Source: UBA11889 sp002313255 (lineage in GTDB: Bacteria; Pseudomonadota; Gammaproteobacteria; Pseudomonadales; Azotimanducaceae). From it: a stretch of 47,264 nt of DNA. The notes under the pieces were generated by a model that saw only the letters and a list, made by a program, of their open reading frames with translations, did not search any database and had not been told where the DNA came from. The DNA lies in NCBI GenBank assembly GCA_913045265.1, contig CAJWQX010000022.1, forward strand, positions 1-47,264, written 5' to 3'. The position numbers and the translations under genes were made by a program. Below are positions 33,716 to 42,568 of this stretch, piece by piece. Within the stretch, counting starts at the first letter, position 1, and each line of letters begins with the position of its first letter.

Positions 33716-34536
33716 GGGTATTGATTCTTCATCCCGGCGCCATGGGGGCGTCTATAGCAGCCGCCGTGAGCAGCGTTGGTCACGAAGTCATTGGCGTTGC
33801 CAGTGGGCGCAGTCGAGCGACAATCGATCGAGCTCGCGAGGTTCAGATAACGCTCGTCGAGACTCTCGAAGAGGCGATGAGCCGGGTCGATGTAGTGTTG
33901 TCTATTTGCCCACCGGAGGCTGCGTTGGATGTTGCCCACGAAGTCCAAGCAACCGGGTATGACGGTATTTACGTCGATGGAAACGCGGTTTCGCCCGAGA
34001 CGGCGACAGCCATTGGCGAACTCTTTGATAACAATTTTGTGGATGGGGGGATCGTTGGTCCACCCGCGTGGCGAGCGGGGGCCACACGTTTTTACCTTTC
34101 TGGTGCGATGGCGAAAGATGTTGTCGTATTGTTTGCCGATTCGTTGGTAACGGCCCGAGCGATCAGTGGCGGCGCAGGGGCCGCATCGGCAGTGAAGATG
34201 TGCTATGCCGCCTATACCAAAGGATCCTCGGCATTGGTGTTAGCGATTCGCGCGCTGGCAGAGGACAACGGCGTGACCGAAACACTATTGGCCGAATGGG
34301 ATATTTCGCAAAAAGGAATGCGTAATTCGAGCGAAAGAAGTGCGCTTGGAACAAGCCCGAAAGCATGGCGCTTTGCGGGTGAAATGCGAGAGATCGCAGC
34401 GACCTTCGATGCCGCAGGCCTTCCGAACGGTTTTCACCTAGCAGCTGCGGAGATCTATGAGCGCATGGCACATTTCAAGAACGACGATCCCGCCAGACTG
34501 GAGCTAGTCATCGAGGCGTTGCTACCAAAACGATAG
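33712..34536 (+). CDS. 6-phosphogluconate-dehydrogenase-like (DUF1932) oxidoreductase
   Basis: 274 residues. N-terminal NAD(P)-binding Rossmann part (LHPGAMGASIA, VVLSICPPEAALDVA, YVDGNAVSPETA) with a C-terminal DUF1932 domain (ASAVKMCYAAYTKGSSAL, WRFAGEMREIAATF). Related to beta-hydroxyacid dehydrogenases. The ATG at 33712 overlaps the M20 stop as ATGA, so the two are translationally coupled; the exported hydrolase could release a compound that this enzyme oxidises. The substrate is unknown. Confidence 0.88.
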   Translation: MRVLILHPGAMGASIAAAVSSVGHEVIGVASGRSRATIDRAREVQITLVETLEEAMSRVDVVLSICPPEAALDVAHEVQATGYDGIYVDGNAVSPETATAIGELFDNNFVDGGIVGPPAWRAGATRFYLSGAMAKDVVVLFADSLVTARAISGGAGAASAVKMCYAAYTKGSSALVLAIRALAEDNGVTETLLAEWDISQKGMRNSSERSALGTSPKAWRFAGEMREIAATFDAAGLPNGFHLAAAEIYERMAHFKNDDPARLELVIEALLPKR

Positions 34537-34583
34537 CCGCGCGCAGTTGCTCCCGAGAGTCGTTGCAAGATTTTTCCGATTCT

Positions 34584-35300
34584 CTACGGAAGCAGTGCAC
34601 CTCCCTCGACATCGATTGTAGAACCCGTCATGTAGTCGTTCTGAAGCAGAAAGAGAATGGCTGATGCGACTTCTTCAGCCGTCCCGGCTCGTGGAATCAA
34701 AGTATTCGCGGTCGCTTTCTCAAAAAAACGATCGCGCCCCTCTCCCTGCATGGGGAACATGGGGGTATCGATTAATCCGGGAGCAACAACGTTGATACGT
34801 CGCGGGGCGATCTCGGGGGCGATAGCACGAACGAATCCTTCGACGGCGTTGCCAACCGTCGAGATCGCCGATGAACCTGGGTTGGACTTCCGGGCTGGGG
34901 AGCCGCTCACCAAAACGATGGCCCCCGCGACAGCCATGTGTTCGGCGGCTAACCGCACCGAGTTAACGTAGCCCCACAGTTTGCGAAAAGATCCTTGGAA
35001 TCCGTCTAAGTCCATTTCAAGAAATGGCCCGGAGGCGCGTTCGCCACCCGTGGCGCAGTTGACGAGGATGTCGAAGGGGGCCGTGGCTTCGAATAAGCCT
35101 GACAAGGCAGCTCGATCAAGCACATCGATTTCTCGATAGGTCACGCTCGCTCCGGTAGTACTGGCGGCTTGTTCGATGTGTGTGGACGATCGGCTTCCGG
35201 CAACCACCGCCGCTCCTGCCTGTTCGAGTTGCTGTACCGCGGACAACCCGATCCCCGAAGTGCCGCCGAGAACAATCGCACTTTTTCCACTTAGATCCAT
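34584..35300 (-). CDS. SDR-fold protein lacking the YxxxK pair
   Basis: 238 residues. Cofactor motif GGTSGIG (12-18), NCATGG in the NNAG place, and RINVVAPGLIDTPMF and TGSTIDVEGG are present. At the expected catalytic position the sequence reads GSSAISTVGNAVEG, so Tyr and Lys are absent; SGS at about 132-134 remains. This is a recognisable SDR subgroup and may use another mechanism or not reduce carbonyls at all. GGGGGA stands before ATG 35300; the open frame to 35327 overlaps the GumN gene and is not used. It closes the minus-strand run from MaoC to GumN. Confidence 0.85.
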   Translation of the reverse strand: MDLSGKSAIVLGGTSGIGLSAVQQLEQAGAAVVAGSRSSTHIEQAASTTGASVTYREIDVLDRAALSGLFEATAPFDILVNCATGGERASGPFLEMDLDGFQGSFRKLWGYVNSVRLAAEHMAVAGAIVLVSGSPARKSNPGSSAISTVGNAVEGFVRAIAPEIAPRRINVVAPGLIDTPMFPMQGEGRDRFFEKATANTLIPRAGTAEEVASAILFLLQNDYMTGSTIDVEGGALLP

Positions 35301-35323
35301 TGATTCCCCCAAGAGACTAAATG

Positions 35324-36292
35324 TCACGGATCGATTCGATCCCCAGAGAAGACACGATGCCCTTTGTGACCACGCGCGTCCAGCAGTCGTACCACCCCGT
35401 CCGATCCACCGAGATGGGCTGCCCCGACAAGTACGAAGTATGTACCGGGTGATGCGAGGAAGGTTTCGATTTTTTGCGCAAAACCAACGTTGCGTTGGTT
35501 GACGAGGCGGTATTGGAATTCGCGGTAATCTGAGGAATGGCGTTCACGATCGCCAAATAATTGGGCGAGGGCCTCGTCGTCGCCGGCTAGCCAGGCGGAC
35601 ATTAGAGAAACGAGTTCAGCGTTGAATTCTTTGTGTCCTATGAGACTTTCGTCAAACATCTCAAGTTGTACCTCGAGCGTAGGGCTCGCGATGAGGAGCA
35701 GTTGTTCCTCGGGACTTTCAAGTTCCAGTACCTCGCGATGATCAGCACGGTGCAGGAATTGTTGTTCCATTCCCCATTTAGCTTGATAACCGAGGTTGGA
35801 TAGACGGGCTCGTGAAATTTGCATCGCTGCGAGTGCCGGTTTCAACCGACCAATCGACACGTAGTCGATACTCGTTTGTTCAAGGATGCAGGCTAGACGG
35901 TCTCGCCTGGTCTCATTAAGCAAGCTAATCAACCCGCTATTGTTGGGCAGCAAAAGATGCTTGCTTACCCAAGCCGGTTCGTAAACGTTCGTCTGCGTTA
36001 CATCGACTTCCACAGCAAGGTGGGTCGATTGTTCGAACGCGTTTTCGAGCTGATCGGGGAGCGGTCGTAGCGTTACGTTTAAGGCATGGACGGATCCGAC
36101 AAGGTATAGCTCGCCTGATAACGAACGGTAACGCCACATAAAAAGAGGCAAGGGCTGATCCCGACGACCCAAATCCAGGTCAGGGTTTGCGGGGTGGTTA
36201 GCTTGGCGCAAATCCGGCGGGCAATCGTTGGCACGTACGGATCCCGCACACTGGATGAGGAGGAACAGAGTAATGCTAGACCATACCCGCAT
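35324..36292 (-). CDS. Exported TraB/GumN family protein
   Basis: 322 residues with a signal peptide (MRVWSSITLFLLIQCAGSVRA). TraB/GumN motifs: GSVHAL near the start, GMEQQF in the middle and RNVGFAQKIE plus LVGAAHLGG near the end. The fold resembles Tiki-type metalloproteases; the HxL and GAxH residues are candidate ligands. The role is unknown, although gumN lies near xanthan genes in Xanthomonas. No clear ribosome binding site precedes ATG 36292. It is 21 bases downstream of the CinA-like gene. Confidence 0.85.
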   Translation of the reverse strand: MRVWSSITLFLLIQCAGSVRANDCPPDLRQANHPANPDLDLGRRDQPLPLFMWRYRSLSGELYLVGSVHALNVTLRPLPDQLENAFEQSTHLAVEVDVTQTNVYEPAWVSKHLLLPNNSGLISLLNETRRDRLACILEQTSIDYVSIGRLKPALAAMQISRARLSNLGYQAKWGMEQQFLHRADHREVLELESPEEQLLLIASPTLEVQLEMFDESLIGHKEFNAELVSLMSAWLAGDDEALAQLFGDRERHSSDYREFQYRLVNQRNVGFAQKIETFLASPGTYFVLVGAAHLGGSDGVVRLLDARGHKGHRVFSGDRIDP

Positions 36293-36313
36293 AGAATGGG
36301 ATTGGACCCGCGT

Positions 36314-37063
36314 TCAGCCGCGCTCGATGTCGAGGGGGGTTTGGCCGCGTTTCGTGATGACTGCGCACAGTTCTTCCAGCGCGGAATCCAATGCGGATTC
36401 GTCGGTGCTACGCATTACTAGGCTGGTGCCGTAAATGTCGTTCCGATAGAAGGGGTAACTACCGAGATCGATCCGCGGGTACGCCTCTTGAATAGCACTG
36501 AGGTCGTCGGCGATTTCGCTCTCCCCCAGATGGGCCGTAACGGATCTAGAGCGTACGATTGCGCCGCCACTAAGTACGATTGTTGACAACATTGCTTGCA
36601 TAACCAGCGGAATCCCGGCCATCACGTAAACGTTGTCGAGTGAGAAGCCTTGTGGTCCGCCGGTTGGATTGTCGATTAGCGTTGCACCTTCTGGAACGCG
36701 CGCCATACGCAGGCGGGATGCCAGGACGGCGTCTGGGGCAGGGCGGCTTCTGATACGTTTCTCGATGTCGGCGTTCACGACGACATCAACGTTAAACGCG
36801 GCCGCAATGCAGTCGGTTGTAATGTCATCGTGGGTCGGTCCGATGCCACCGGTTGTCAACACGTAGTTGAAACGTGAACGGTAATCATTGACCGTGGTGA
36901 CGATGACTGACTTAACGTCTGGTACAACCTGGGCCTCTCGAATGGACACACCCATACCCACGAGATGTTTCGCGATGAACTGTAAGTTTGTGTCCTGAGT
37001 TCGACCGGACAAAATTTCGTTGCCGATAACGATGATTCCTGCAGTAACGATGTCTTCGTCCAT
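36314..37063 (-). CDS. CinA N-domain/MoaB-like molybdopterin-binding protein
   Basis: 249 residues. The competence/damage-inducible CinA N-terminal (MoCF) fold is clear: IIVIGNEILSGRTQDTN, TTGGIGPTHDDIT and PEGATLIDNPTGGPQGF. The C-terminal PncC-type deamidase domain of full CinA is missing. Some stand-alone forms act as nucleotide (FAD/ADP-ribose) pyrophosphatases. ATG 37063 with AAGAGAG upstream is preferred to TTG 37084. It lies 87 bases after the crotonase gene on the same strand. Confidence 0.88.
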   Translation of the reverse strand: MDEDIVTAGIIVIGNEILSGRTQDTNLQFIAKHLVGMGVSIREAQVVPDVKSVIVTTVNDYRSRFNYVLTTGGIGPTHDDITTDCIAAAFNVDVVVNADIEKRIRSRPAPDAVLASRLRMARVPEGATLIDNPTGGPQGFSLDNVYVMAGIPLVMQAMLSTIVLSGGAIVRSRSVTAHLGESEIADDLSAIQEAYPRIDLGSYPFYRNDIYGTSLVMRSTDESALDSALEELCAVITKRGQTPLDIERG

Positions 37064-37150
37064 ACGCGCTCTCTTGTACTTCAATGTACCGGGTGTTGAA
37101 TTAAAGATATTTCTCGAACGTGCTTCACTAGTATTTGCGCGTGTCGTAGG

Positions 37151-37948
37151 TCAGTGTCCAGTGAACTCGGGCGTTCGCTTTTCGGCGAATGCGCGGCGGC
37201 CCTCTTTGTAGTCGTCGGAGTCGAAACATGCGCTCACCAGTACTTCGACCGCCTCGACGTCATCGATCTCACCGCCTCGTTCGTACGCGTTAATAGCCGC
37301 CTTGGCGGCTGCTACCGTCAGCGGTGCATTAGTAGCGATTTGGGTCGCGTAGGCAATCACGTCGTTTCGGATCCGGTCACGGGGAGAAATAAATTGCACG
37401 AGGCCGGCGCGTTGAGCCTCTTCGGCACCGAGAAACCTGGCGGAAAATAGAATATCGCGTGCGCGCGCGGGCCCAACGACGCGCGCCAGTTTCGCCAGTC
37501 CAGCGTACTCGTAGCCAAGGCCGAGTTTTGCTGCGGGAATGCCAAAGGACGAATCGGGGCTTGCAAAACGTATGTCTGCGGCGAGTGCAGTCGCGAGACC
37601 GCCGCCTATGCAGTAGCCTTCTACCATGGCAATAAGGGGTTTGGTCACCGTTGCCAGCGCACGACCACCGGATGCAGAAATACGCGCGTACTCCTCTTTT
37701 TGTTTTGAATTCGCGCGTTGTTTGTCAAATTCGCTGATATCCGCGCCGGAGACAAAAGCCTTACCGCCAGCGCCCGTCATGACGATAACTCGTACGTCTT
37801 TGTCTCCTTCGAAATGCGCGACGATTTCTCCTATCGCTTGCCACATCTCGAGTGAGAGTGCGTTGTGTCGGGCAGGATTGTTGAATGTCATCCAGCCGAT
37901 CCCGTCGGTTATCTCGGCACGCATCCGATCCGTGTTCAATTCCAGCAT
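37151..37948 (-). CDS. Enoyl-CoA hydratase/isomerase family protein
   Basis: 265-residue crotonase. Oxyanion segments GKAFVSGADI (62-71) and EGYCIGGGLATALAADI are normal; the acid/base region reads AAKLGLGYEYAG (140-150) instead of the hydratase ELGLxPGxGG, as in decarboxylase- or lyase-like members of the family. Its ATG shares an A with the stop of the CitE-like gene (TAATG), and GGAGG is nine bases upstream. It probably acts on a CoA ester made by the CitE-like and MaoC proteins. Confidence 0.9.
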   Translation of the reverse strand: MLELNTDRMRAEITDGIGWMTFNNPARHNALSLEMWQAIGEIVAHFEGDKDVRVIVMTGAGGKAFVSGADISEFDKQRANSKQKEEYARISASGGRALATVTKPLIAMVEGYCIGGGLATALAADIRFASPDSSFGIPAAKLGLGYEYAGLAKLARVVGPARARDILFSARFLGAEEAQRAGLVQFISPRDRIRNDVIAYATQIATNAPLTVAAAKAAINAYERGGEIDDVEAVEVLVSACFDSDDYKEGRRAFAEKRTPEFTGH

Positions 37949-38856
37949 TATTGGATTCCTCCGGCTTGGCAGGCTCGTCGCAGCAAAGACCGCGCTCGAT
38001 TGACGTGAGGCGCGTCGACCATTTGGCCTTCGAATCGAAACGCTAATTTACCTTCGGCTTTAGCCTCTTCGAAGGCTTTCAGTAATCGTTGCGCCGCGTC
38101 AACATCTGCATCGTTGGGTGTAAACGCTGAATTGACGAAGGGTATTTGGTCCGGATGGATCGTAATTTTTCCCGTGAATCCAAGTGCCGCGCCTTCGTGG
38201 CACTCGCGTTCAAATGCTTGTTGATTCGCAAGGTCAACGTAGACGGAGTCGATAGGTTGAACCCTGGTTGCGACGGCGCAAAGCAGAGTCTGCTGTCGAC
38301 AATACTCGTACACGCCGAGGTAGTCAGCGTGGTCGTTTCGATTGCGTGGAGCCCCCAGCGCCGCGGATAAATCTTCAGCACCCCAGGACATTGCCACGAT
38401 TCGGGGACAAGCACCGAAAGTTGGAAGGTTGAGCGCCCCTTCAGGAGTCTCTGTGGCAATCAGAATCAAACTGACGCTGCGTCGAGGGTGCCCATAAAAC
38501 CGTTCAAGTTGAGTCAACTCGGTATCGATGAGATCTAGGTCGTTGACGTGGCTAGGTTTGGGCACCACGTACGCGTCAGGTGGGTTTTGCATGGTCTCTT
38601 TGAGGTCATCGAAGCCCCAGGGCGTATCTAGCGGATTAATCCGTACCGTAACCTCTTTGTCGCCAAAGTCGATATCGCGAAGCCATTCAGCGATGGTTCG
38701 GCGGGTTCGAATTTTATGTTCAGGGATAACAGCGTCTTCGAGATCAAGAACGAGGCTGTCCGCCTGACTCGAGAGTGATTTGAGCAACATTTTCTCGTTT
38801 GCCCCGGGGACAAAGTGCATCGAGCGCCGCAGACGTGCACGGGCTTCGGCTGTCAT
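37948..38856 (-). CDS. HpcH/HpaI (CitE-like) CoA ester lyase
   Basis: 302 residues of the CitE/malyl-CoA lyase family. Metal and substrate motifs: LVLDLEDAV, TVRINPLDT, LIATETPEGALN, MSWGAEDLSAALG and KITIHPDQI. Such enzymes cleave malyl-, citramalyl- or methylmalyl-CoA into an acyl-CoA and a 2-oxoacid such as glyoxylate or pyruvate. It overlaps the MaoC gene by four bases at its start and the crotonase by one base at its end. MaoC hydratase plus CitE lyase is the core of itaconyl/citramalyl-CoA or mesaconyl-CoA breakdown. Confidence 0.9.
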   Translation of the reverse strand: MTAEARARLRRSMHFVPGANEKMLLKSLSSQADSLVLDLEDAVIPEHKIRTRRTIAEWLRDIDFGDKEVTVRINPLDTPWGFDDLKETMQNPPDAYVVPKPSHVNDLDLIDTELTQLERFYGHPRRSVSLILIATETPEGALNLPTFGACPRIVAMSWGAEDLSAALGAPRNRNDHADYLGVYEYCRQQTLLCAVATRVQPIDSVYVDLANQQAFERECHEGAALGFTGKITIHPDQIPFVNSAFTPNDADVDAAQRLLKAFEEAKAEGKLAFRFEGQMVDAPHVNRARSLLRRACQAGGIQ

Positions 38857-39305
38857 GGTTGCTTTCGCATCATCATCGCTCCTCGGCTGCAGGTGCAGAC
38901 GATTTCACCGCGTTGATTGGTGCCGGTGTGTTCGAAAGTGACAATGCCTCTGTCCGGTTTGGTGCGGCTGGCACGCCGATCGGTCACTTTTGAAGCGACA
39001 CGCACAGTGTCGCCGATAAAAACCGGGTGCGGAAATGTCGTTCGATCGAATCCGAGGTTTCCGAGGGTGGTACCGAGGGTCGTGTCGGCCACGGACAGAC
39101 CAACGACGAGTCCGAGCGTGAAAATGCTGTTGACTAAAATCCTGCCGTGTATGGATTGGCGGGCAAATTCAGCGTCGAGATGAAGGGGTTGAGGATTCTG
39201 CGTTAACGCAGTGAACAGGAGATTGTCGGTTTCAGTCACCGTCCGGCCGGGTTCGTGCTCAAACGTTAGACCGACTTCCAACTCTTCAAAATACTTTCCA
39301 GACAA
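38853..39305 (-). CDS. MaoC-like acyl-CoA hydratase
   Basis: 150-residue hot-dog-fold protein. Motifs TETDNLLFTALTQNPQPLHLD and the hydratase loop around ARQSIHGRILVN are those of MaoC/mesaconyl-CoA hydratase-like proteins (the D/N...H pair at NPQPLHLD and IHG). It adds water to an enoyl-CoA. The start is TTG at 39303-39305 with only a weak upstream purine stretch. It heads the run MaoC, CitE-like, crotonase, CinA-like, GumN, SDR, and is divergent, 49 bases away, from an acyl-CoA dehydrogenase, which would make the enoyl-CoA it hydrates. Confidence 0.88.
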   Translation of the reverse strand: MSGKYFEELEVGLTFEHEPGRTVTETDNLLFTALTQNPQPLHLDAEFARQSIHGRILVNSIFTLGLVVGLSVADTTLGTTLGNLGFDRTTFPHPVFIGDTVRVASKVTDRRASRTKPDRGIVTFEHTGTNQRGEIVCTCSRGAMMMRKQP

Positions 39306-39354
39306 TGTTTTCGACTGCCCTGTCAGCGTTCTTTGGCCATGCTAACCTCGGTGC

Positions 39355-40521
39355 ATGGACTTTGAAACGACTGAAGAACACCAACTCATCCGCGATGCCA
39401 TTGGTAAGATTTGTGCGGACTTTCCCGATGAATATTGGTCGAAATGCGACAACGGGCACTTGTTCCCATGGGACTTCTACAATGCCCTCGCGGAAGCTGG
39501 TTGGATCGGTATTGCGATCCCTGAGCAATACGGTGGTTCCGGCCGTGGCATTACCGAAGCATCGATCGTATTAGAAGAAGTTGCGGCGTCGGGTGCCGCC
39601 ATGAACGGTGCAAGTAGCATTCACTTATCGATCTTTGGCATGCATCCGGTGGTCAAGTACGGATCCGAGGACATGAAGCAAAAGTATTTACCTCGAGTCG
39701 CGACAGGCGACCTTCACGTCGCTTTTGGCGTGACTGAACCCGATGCCGGTACCGATACCTCGTCGATTAAAACCACGGCACGGTTAGACGGCGATCAATA
39801 CTTGGTTAAAGGACGCAAAGTGTGGACCACCAAGGCATTGGATTCGGAGCGTGTCTTGCTGTTGGTGCGCACTGAGTCGAGAGAAGCGGTTGCCAAGCGA
39901 ACGGAGGGGATGACGTTGTTGCTGGCCGAACTGCAACGTCCTGAAGTTACCATCTCGCCGATCGACAAAGTTGGCCGGAACGCGGTCGCATCTTGCGAGG
40001 TTGTTTACGACGATCTTCCCGTGCATCAGACGGACCGCGTTGGTGAAGAAGGTAAGGGATTTCGGTATTTGCTGGATGGCCTCAATGCCGAGCGTATCCT
40101 CGTCGCGGCAGAGGCACTGGGTATTGGTCGTGCGGCGATGCGCCGAGCGGTGGGTTACGCCAATGAACGTGAAGTATTTGGCCGACCGATTGGTCAGAAC
40201 CAAGGGGTGTCCTTCCCATTGGGCGAGGCACAGATGCGACTTGATGCAGCGGAGCTGATGATTAGGAAGGCGTCTTGGTTAATCGACCACGGCGAACCCT
40301 GTGGCGCCGAGGCAAACATGGCCAAGTGGTTGGCGGCAGATGCCGCGTTTCAGGCCGCGGATCAAGCAGTACAAACGCACGGCGGCTTTGGATACGCGCG
40401 TGAGTTCCATGTTGAACGCTACTGGCGCGAAGCGCGTTTAATGCGAATTGCACCCATATCCCAGGAGATGATTCTTAACTACGTGACGGAGCATGTACTG
40501 GAACTCCCGCGTTCCTATTGA
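39355..40521 (+). CDS. Acyl-CoA dehydrogenase
   Basis: 388-residue FAD-dependent acyl-CoA dehydrogenase with FGVTEPDAGTDTSSIKT, KVWTTKA, NEREVFGRPIGQNQ and QTHGGFGYAREF. At the place of the usual catalytic Glu the sequence reads RIAPISQEMILN, so the base must sit elsewhere, as in some branched-chain members. No strong ribosome binding site precedes ATG 39355. It diverges from the MaoC-CitE run and probably shares its regulation, giving oxidation, hydration and lyase steps side by side. Confidence 0.92.
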   Translation: MDFETTEEHQLIRDAIGKICADFPDEYWSKCDNGHLFPWDFYNALAEAGWIGIAIPEQYGGSGRGITEASIVLEEVAASGAAMNGASSIHLSIFGMHPVVKYGSEDMKQKYLPRVATGDLHVAFGVTEPDAGTDTSSIKTTARLDGDQYLVKGRKVWTTKALDSERVLLLVRTESREAVAKRTEGMTLLLAELQRPEVTISPIDKVGRNAVASCEVVYDDLPVHQTDRVGEEGKGFRYLLDGLNAERILVAAEALGIGRAAMRRAVGYANEREVFGRPIGQNQGVSFPLGEAQMRLDAAELMIRKASWLIDHGEPCGAEANMAKWLAADAAFQAADQAVQTHGGFGYAREFHVERYWREARLMRIAPISQEMILNYVTEHVLELPRSY

Positions 40522-40564
40522 CCGGTGATTCGAAGTCGAATCGAACCTCCGCGGGGTGATGATC

Positions 40565-42562
40565 TCAGCGGCCGCCGAGCTTTTTGCGTTTATGCTGGAC
40601 GTAATCGACGAGAATGTATTCGCCTAATTTTTCCGGCGATGTGTAGAACACACGGCCTCCATTGATGCGGGCGATGTCGTCCATGAATTCCTTTAGGTAT
40701 TGGTTGGCGTCAAGCATGAAGGTGTTGATGGCGATGCCTTTTTGAGTGCAACGTTTGACCGCTTTGTAAGTTTCGCGGATGGTCGCGGCTGTGGGTGGAT
40801 AGGCAAATTGTGCTTGCCCCTTTTCCAGATGGGCGGTCGGTTCGCCGTCGGAGATCATGATGACTTGTTTGGTGGAGGCGTCGTGTTTTGCCAACAATCG
40901 TTCTGCCAATAGCAGCGCGTGTTGCATGTTCGTCCCGAGTAAATACTCGTCCCATTGAAGAAAGGGCAGATCGTGGGCTTTTAGCTCTCTAGCGTAAGCG
41001 GCAAAACCGATGATGTAGAAAGAATCGCGAGGATATTGCGACGTGATGAGGTTATGCAGCGCGAGCGCCACTTTCTTTGCAGATTGAAATGAACCGCGCA
41101 AAGCCATCGACCACGACAGGTCGACGAGCATGGCGGTTGCCGTGGAGGTGACTTGTTCGGAACGATAAATTTCAAAATCTTGGTGGCGTAGGCGGACGGG
41201 CGTGTGTGGACCGTCGCGATCAATGGCGTTGCGAATCGTCCTTGGCAGGTGCAAATGAAATGGGTCACCGAATTCATGGGCTTTGGTCTGCTCCAGTCGT
41301 TCACCGAAGCGGCCTTCTTCGGGGATGGCATGGTTACCCAAGCTTTGTCGCCGGAGTCGCGCATAGATTTCGCCAAGCGCGCGTTGCCCGATCATGCGCG
41401 ACCCACGAGGGGTTAGCTCCCACTTATCGTCGCCGGTAGGTCGCACGTAGCCTGCTTCTTCGAGAGTATCGAGCAATTTCTTGAGGTCATCGATCGACTC
41501 CACGGCCTCATCACCCAGAAGTGATTGCACCAGATCGCTGTCGATATGGTCCGGGTCGCCGCCGCGTTCGGCCGCTTGTACCTGGGCGATGAGGTCGTCG
41601 ATCTGGTGCATCTCATCCATGAGTTCCATGGCAGCTTCGAGATCGACTTGTTCCTTACCATCGAAGCGATATCGGGATCCTTGTGGATCAAGGAAATCCA
41701 TTTCTTGCGCTAGTTTTCTTAGGGCGGATTCGAGCTGCGGATCACCCAACCGATCCGACATCAACGATTGCAACTGTTGTTGTTGATCGGGCGTCAAAGA
41801 ATTCATTAACGACTGCGACGCAGCCATCTGGCGACGCATCTGTTCGAGCAGTTCGTCAAGCGTTTTAGGAGGGGTGTCACCAAACATGTCGCCGAATTTG
41901 TCCATGAAGTCTTCGAACCCTGGATCCTCGCCGGCAATTTTCTTGACGAACATTTCGTTCATGGCTTGAACCATGTCTTTCAGTCGCGTGATATCGCCAT
42001 CCGAAAGGTTCTTGACCATGTTTTCGACGTTCTTGAAGAGTGTTTGCGTCATCGCTTTACGTAGTTCGTTTAAGAGGTCGAGATATTTACGTTGGGCATC
42101 TGGGTTTAGGAATTCATACTTTTCTAGCGCCTTCATCCTTCCCGCGGAATCGTCAGGGAGTTCATCCAGCGTTTCTTGGCTACGCTCGGCAATTTTCCGC
42201 AATACATCGTTGGCGAACGTTTCACTGTCTTGATCTAGCCATTCATCGATGGTGTTCTGTTCCATAGACAGGATTTCAGCGAGCTTTTGCTCGATGTCTT
42301 GCATCACGCTCGACAGGTCAAACTGTTGCAGACGCTCACGCTTTTGTTCGCGGAGCTGTTTCAGCATGTCGCGTAACCCATGGATATAGCCGCCGTCTGG
42401 CATCGTCATGCCGCGGGACAATAGGTTACGCATTGCCCACTTTAGGTCGCCGTATTCCATCAGGTCCTCGGCGATCGCGCCGAGGACATCGTCGGCAGAC
42501 AAGGGGGCTTGTTGTGAACCGTCCCACGAGCCGTAGCGAAAACGTGTGGCAAAACGGTGCAT
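40565..42562 (-). CDS. vWA-domain protein partner of MoxR ATPase
   Basis: 665 residues. A long, acidic, helical N-terminal part (about 1-460, rich in Gln, Asp and Leu) is followed by a C-terminal von Willebrand factor A domain. The MIDAS motif D481-L-S-W-S485, a threonine in GTNMQHA and the SDGE segment (about 571) indicate metal-dependent ligand binding. No signal peptide or membrane segment is seen. It starts seven bases downstream of the MoxR-type ATPase gene; such AAA-vWA pairs act as chaperone or cofactor-insertion machines (CbbQO, NorQD, Mg-chelatase). The client is unknown. Confidence 0.9.
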   Translation of the reverse strand: MHRFATRFRYGSWDGSQQAPLSADDVLGAIAEDLMEYGDLKWAMRNLLSRGMTMPDGGYIHGLRDMLKQLREQKRERLQQFDLSSVMQDIEQKLAEILSMEQNTIDEWLDQDSETFANDVLRKIAERSQETLDELPDDSAGRMKALEKYEFLNPDAQRKYLDLLNELRKAMTQTLFKNVENMVKNLSDGDITRLKDMVQAMNEMFVKKIAGEDPGFEDFMDKFGDMFGDTPPKTLDELLEQMRRQMAASQSLMNSLTPDQQQQLQSLMSDRLGDPQLESALRKLAQEMDFLDPQGSRYRFDGKEQVDLEAAMELMDEMHQIDDLIAQVQAAERGGDPDHIDSDLVQSLLGDEAVESIDDLKKLLDTLEEAGYVRPTGDDKWELTPRGSRMIGQRALGEIYARLRRQSLGNHAIPEEGRFGERLEQTKAHEFGDPFHLHLPRTIRNAIDRDGPHTPVRLRHQDFEIYRSEQVTSTATAMLVDLSWSMALRGSFQSAKKVALALHNLITSQYPRDSFYIIGFAAYARELKAHDLPFLQWDEYLLGTNMQHALLLAERLLAKHDASTKQVIMISDGEPTAHLEKGQAQFAYPPTAATIRETYKAVKRCTQKGIAINTFMLDANQYLKEFMDDIARINGGRVFYTSPEKLGEYILVDYVQHKRKKLGGR

Positions 42563-42568
42563 GTCTCG

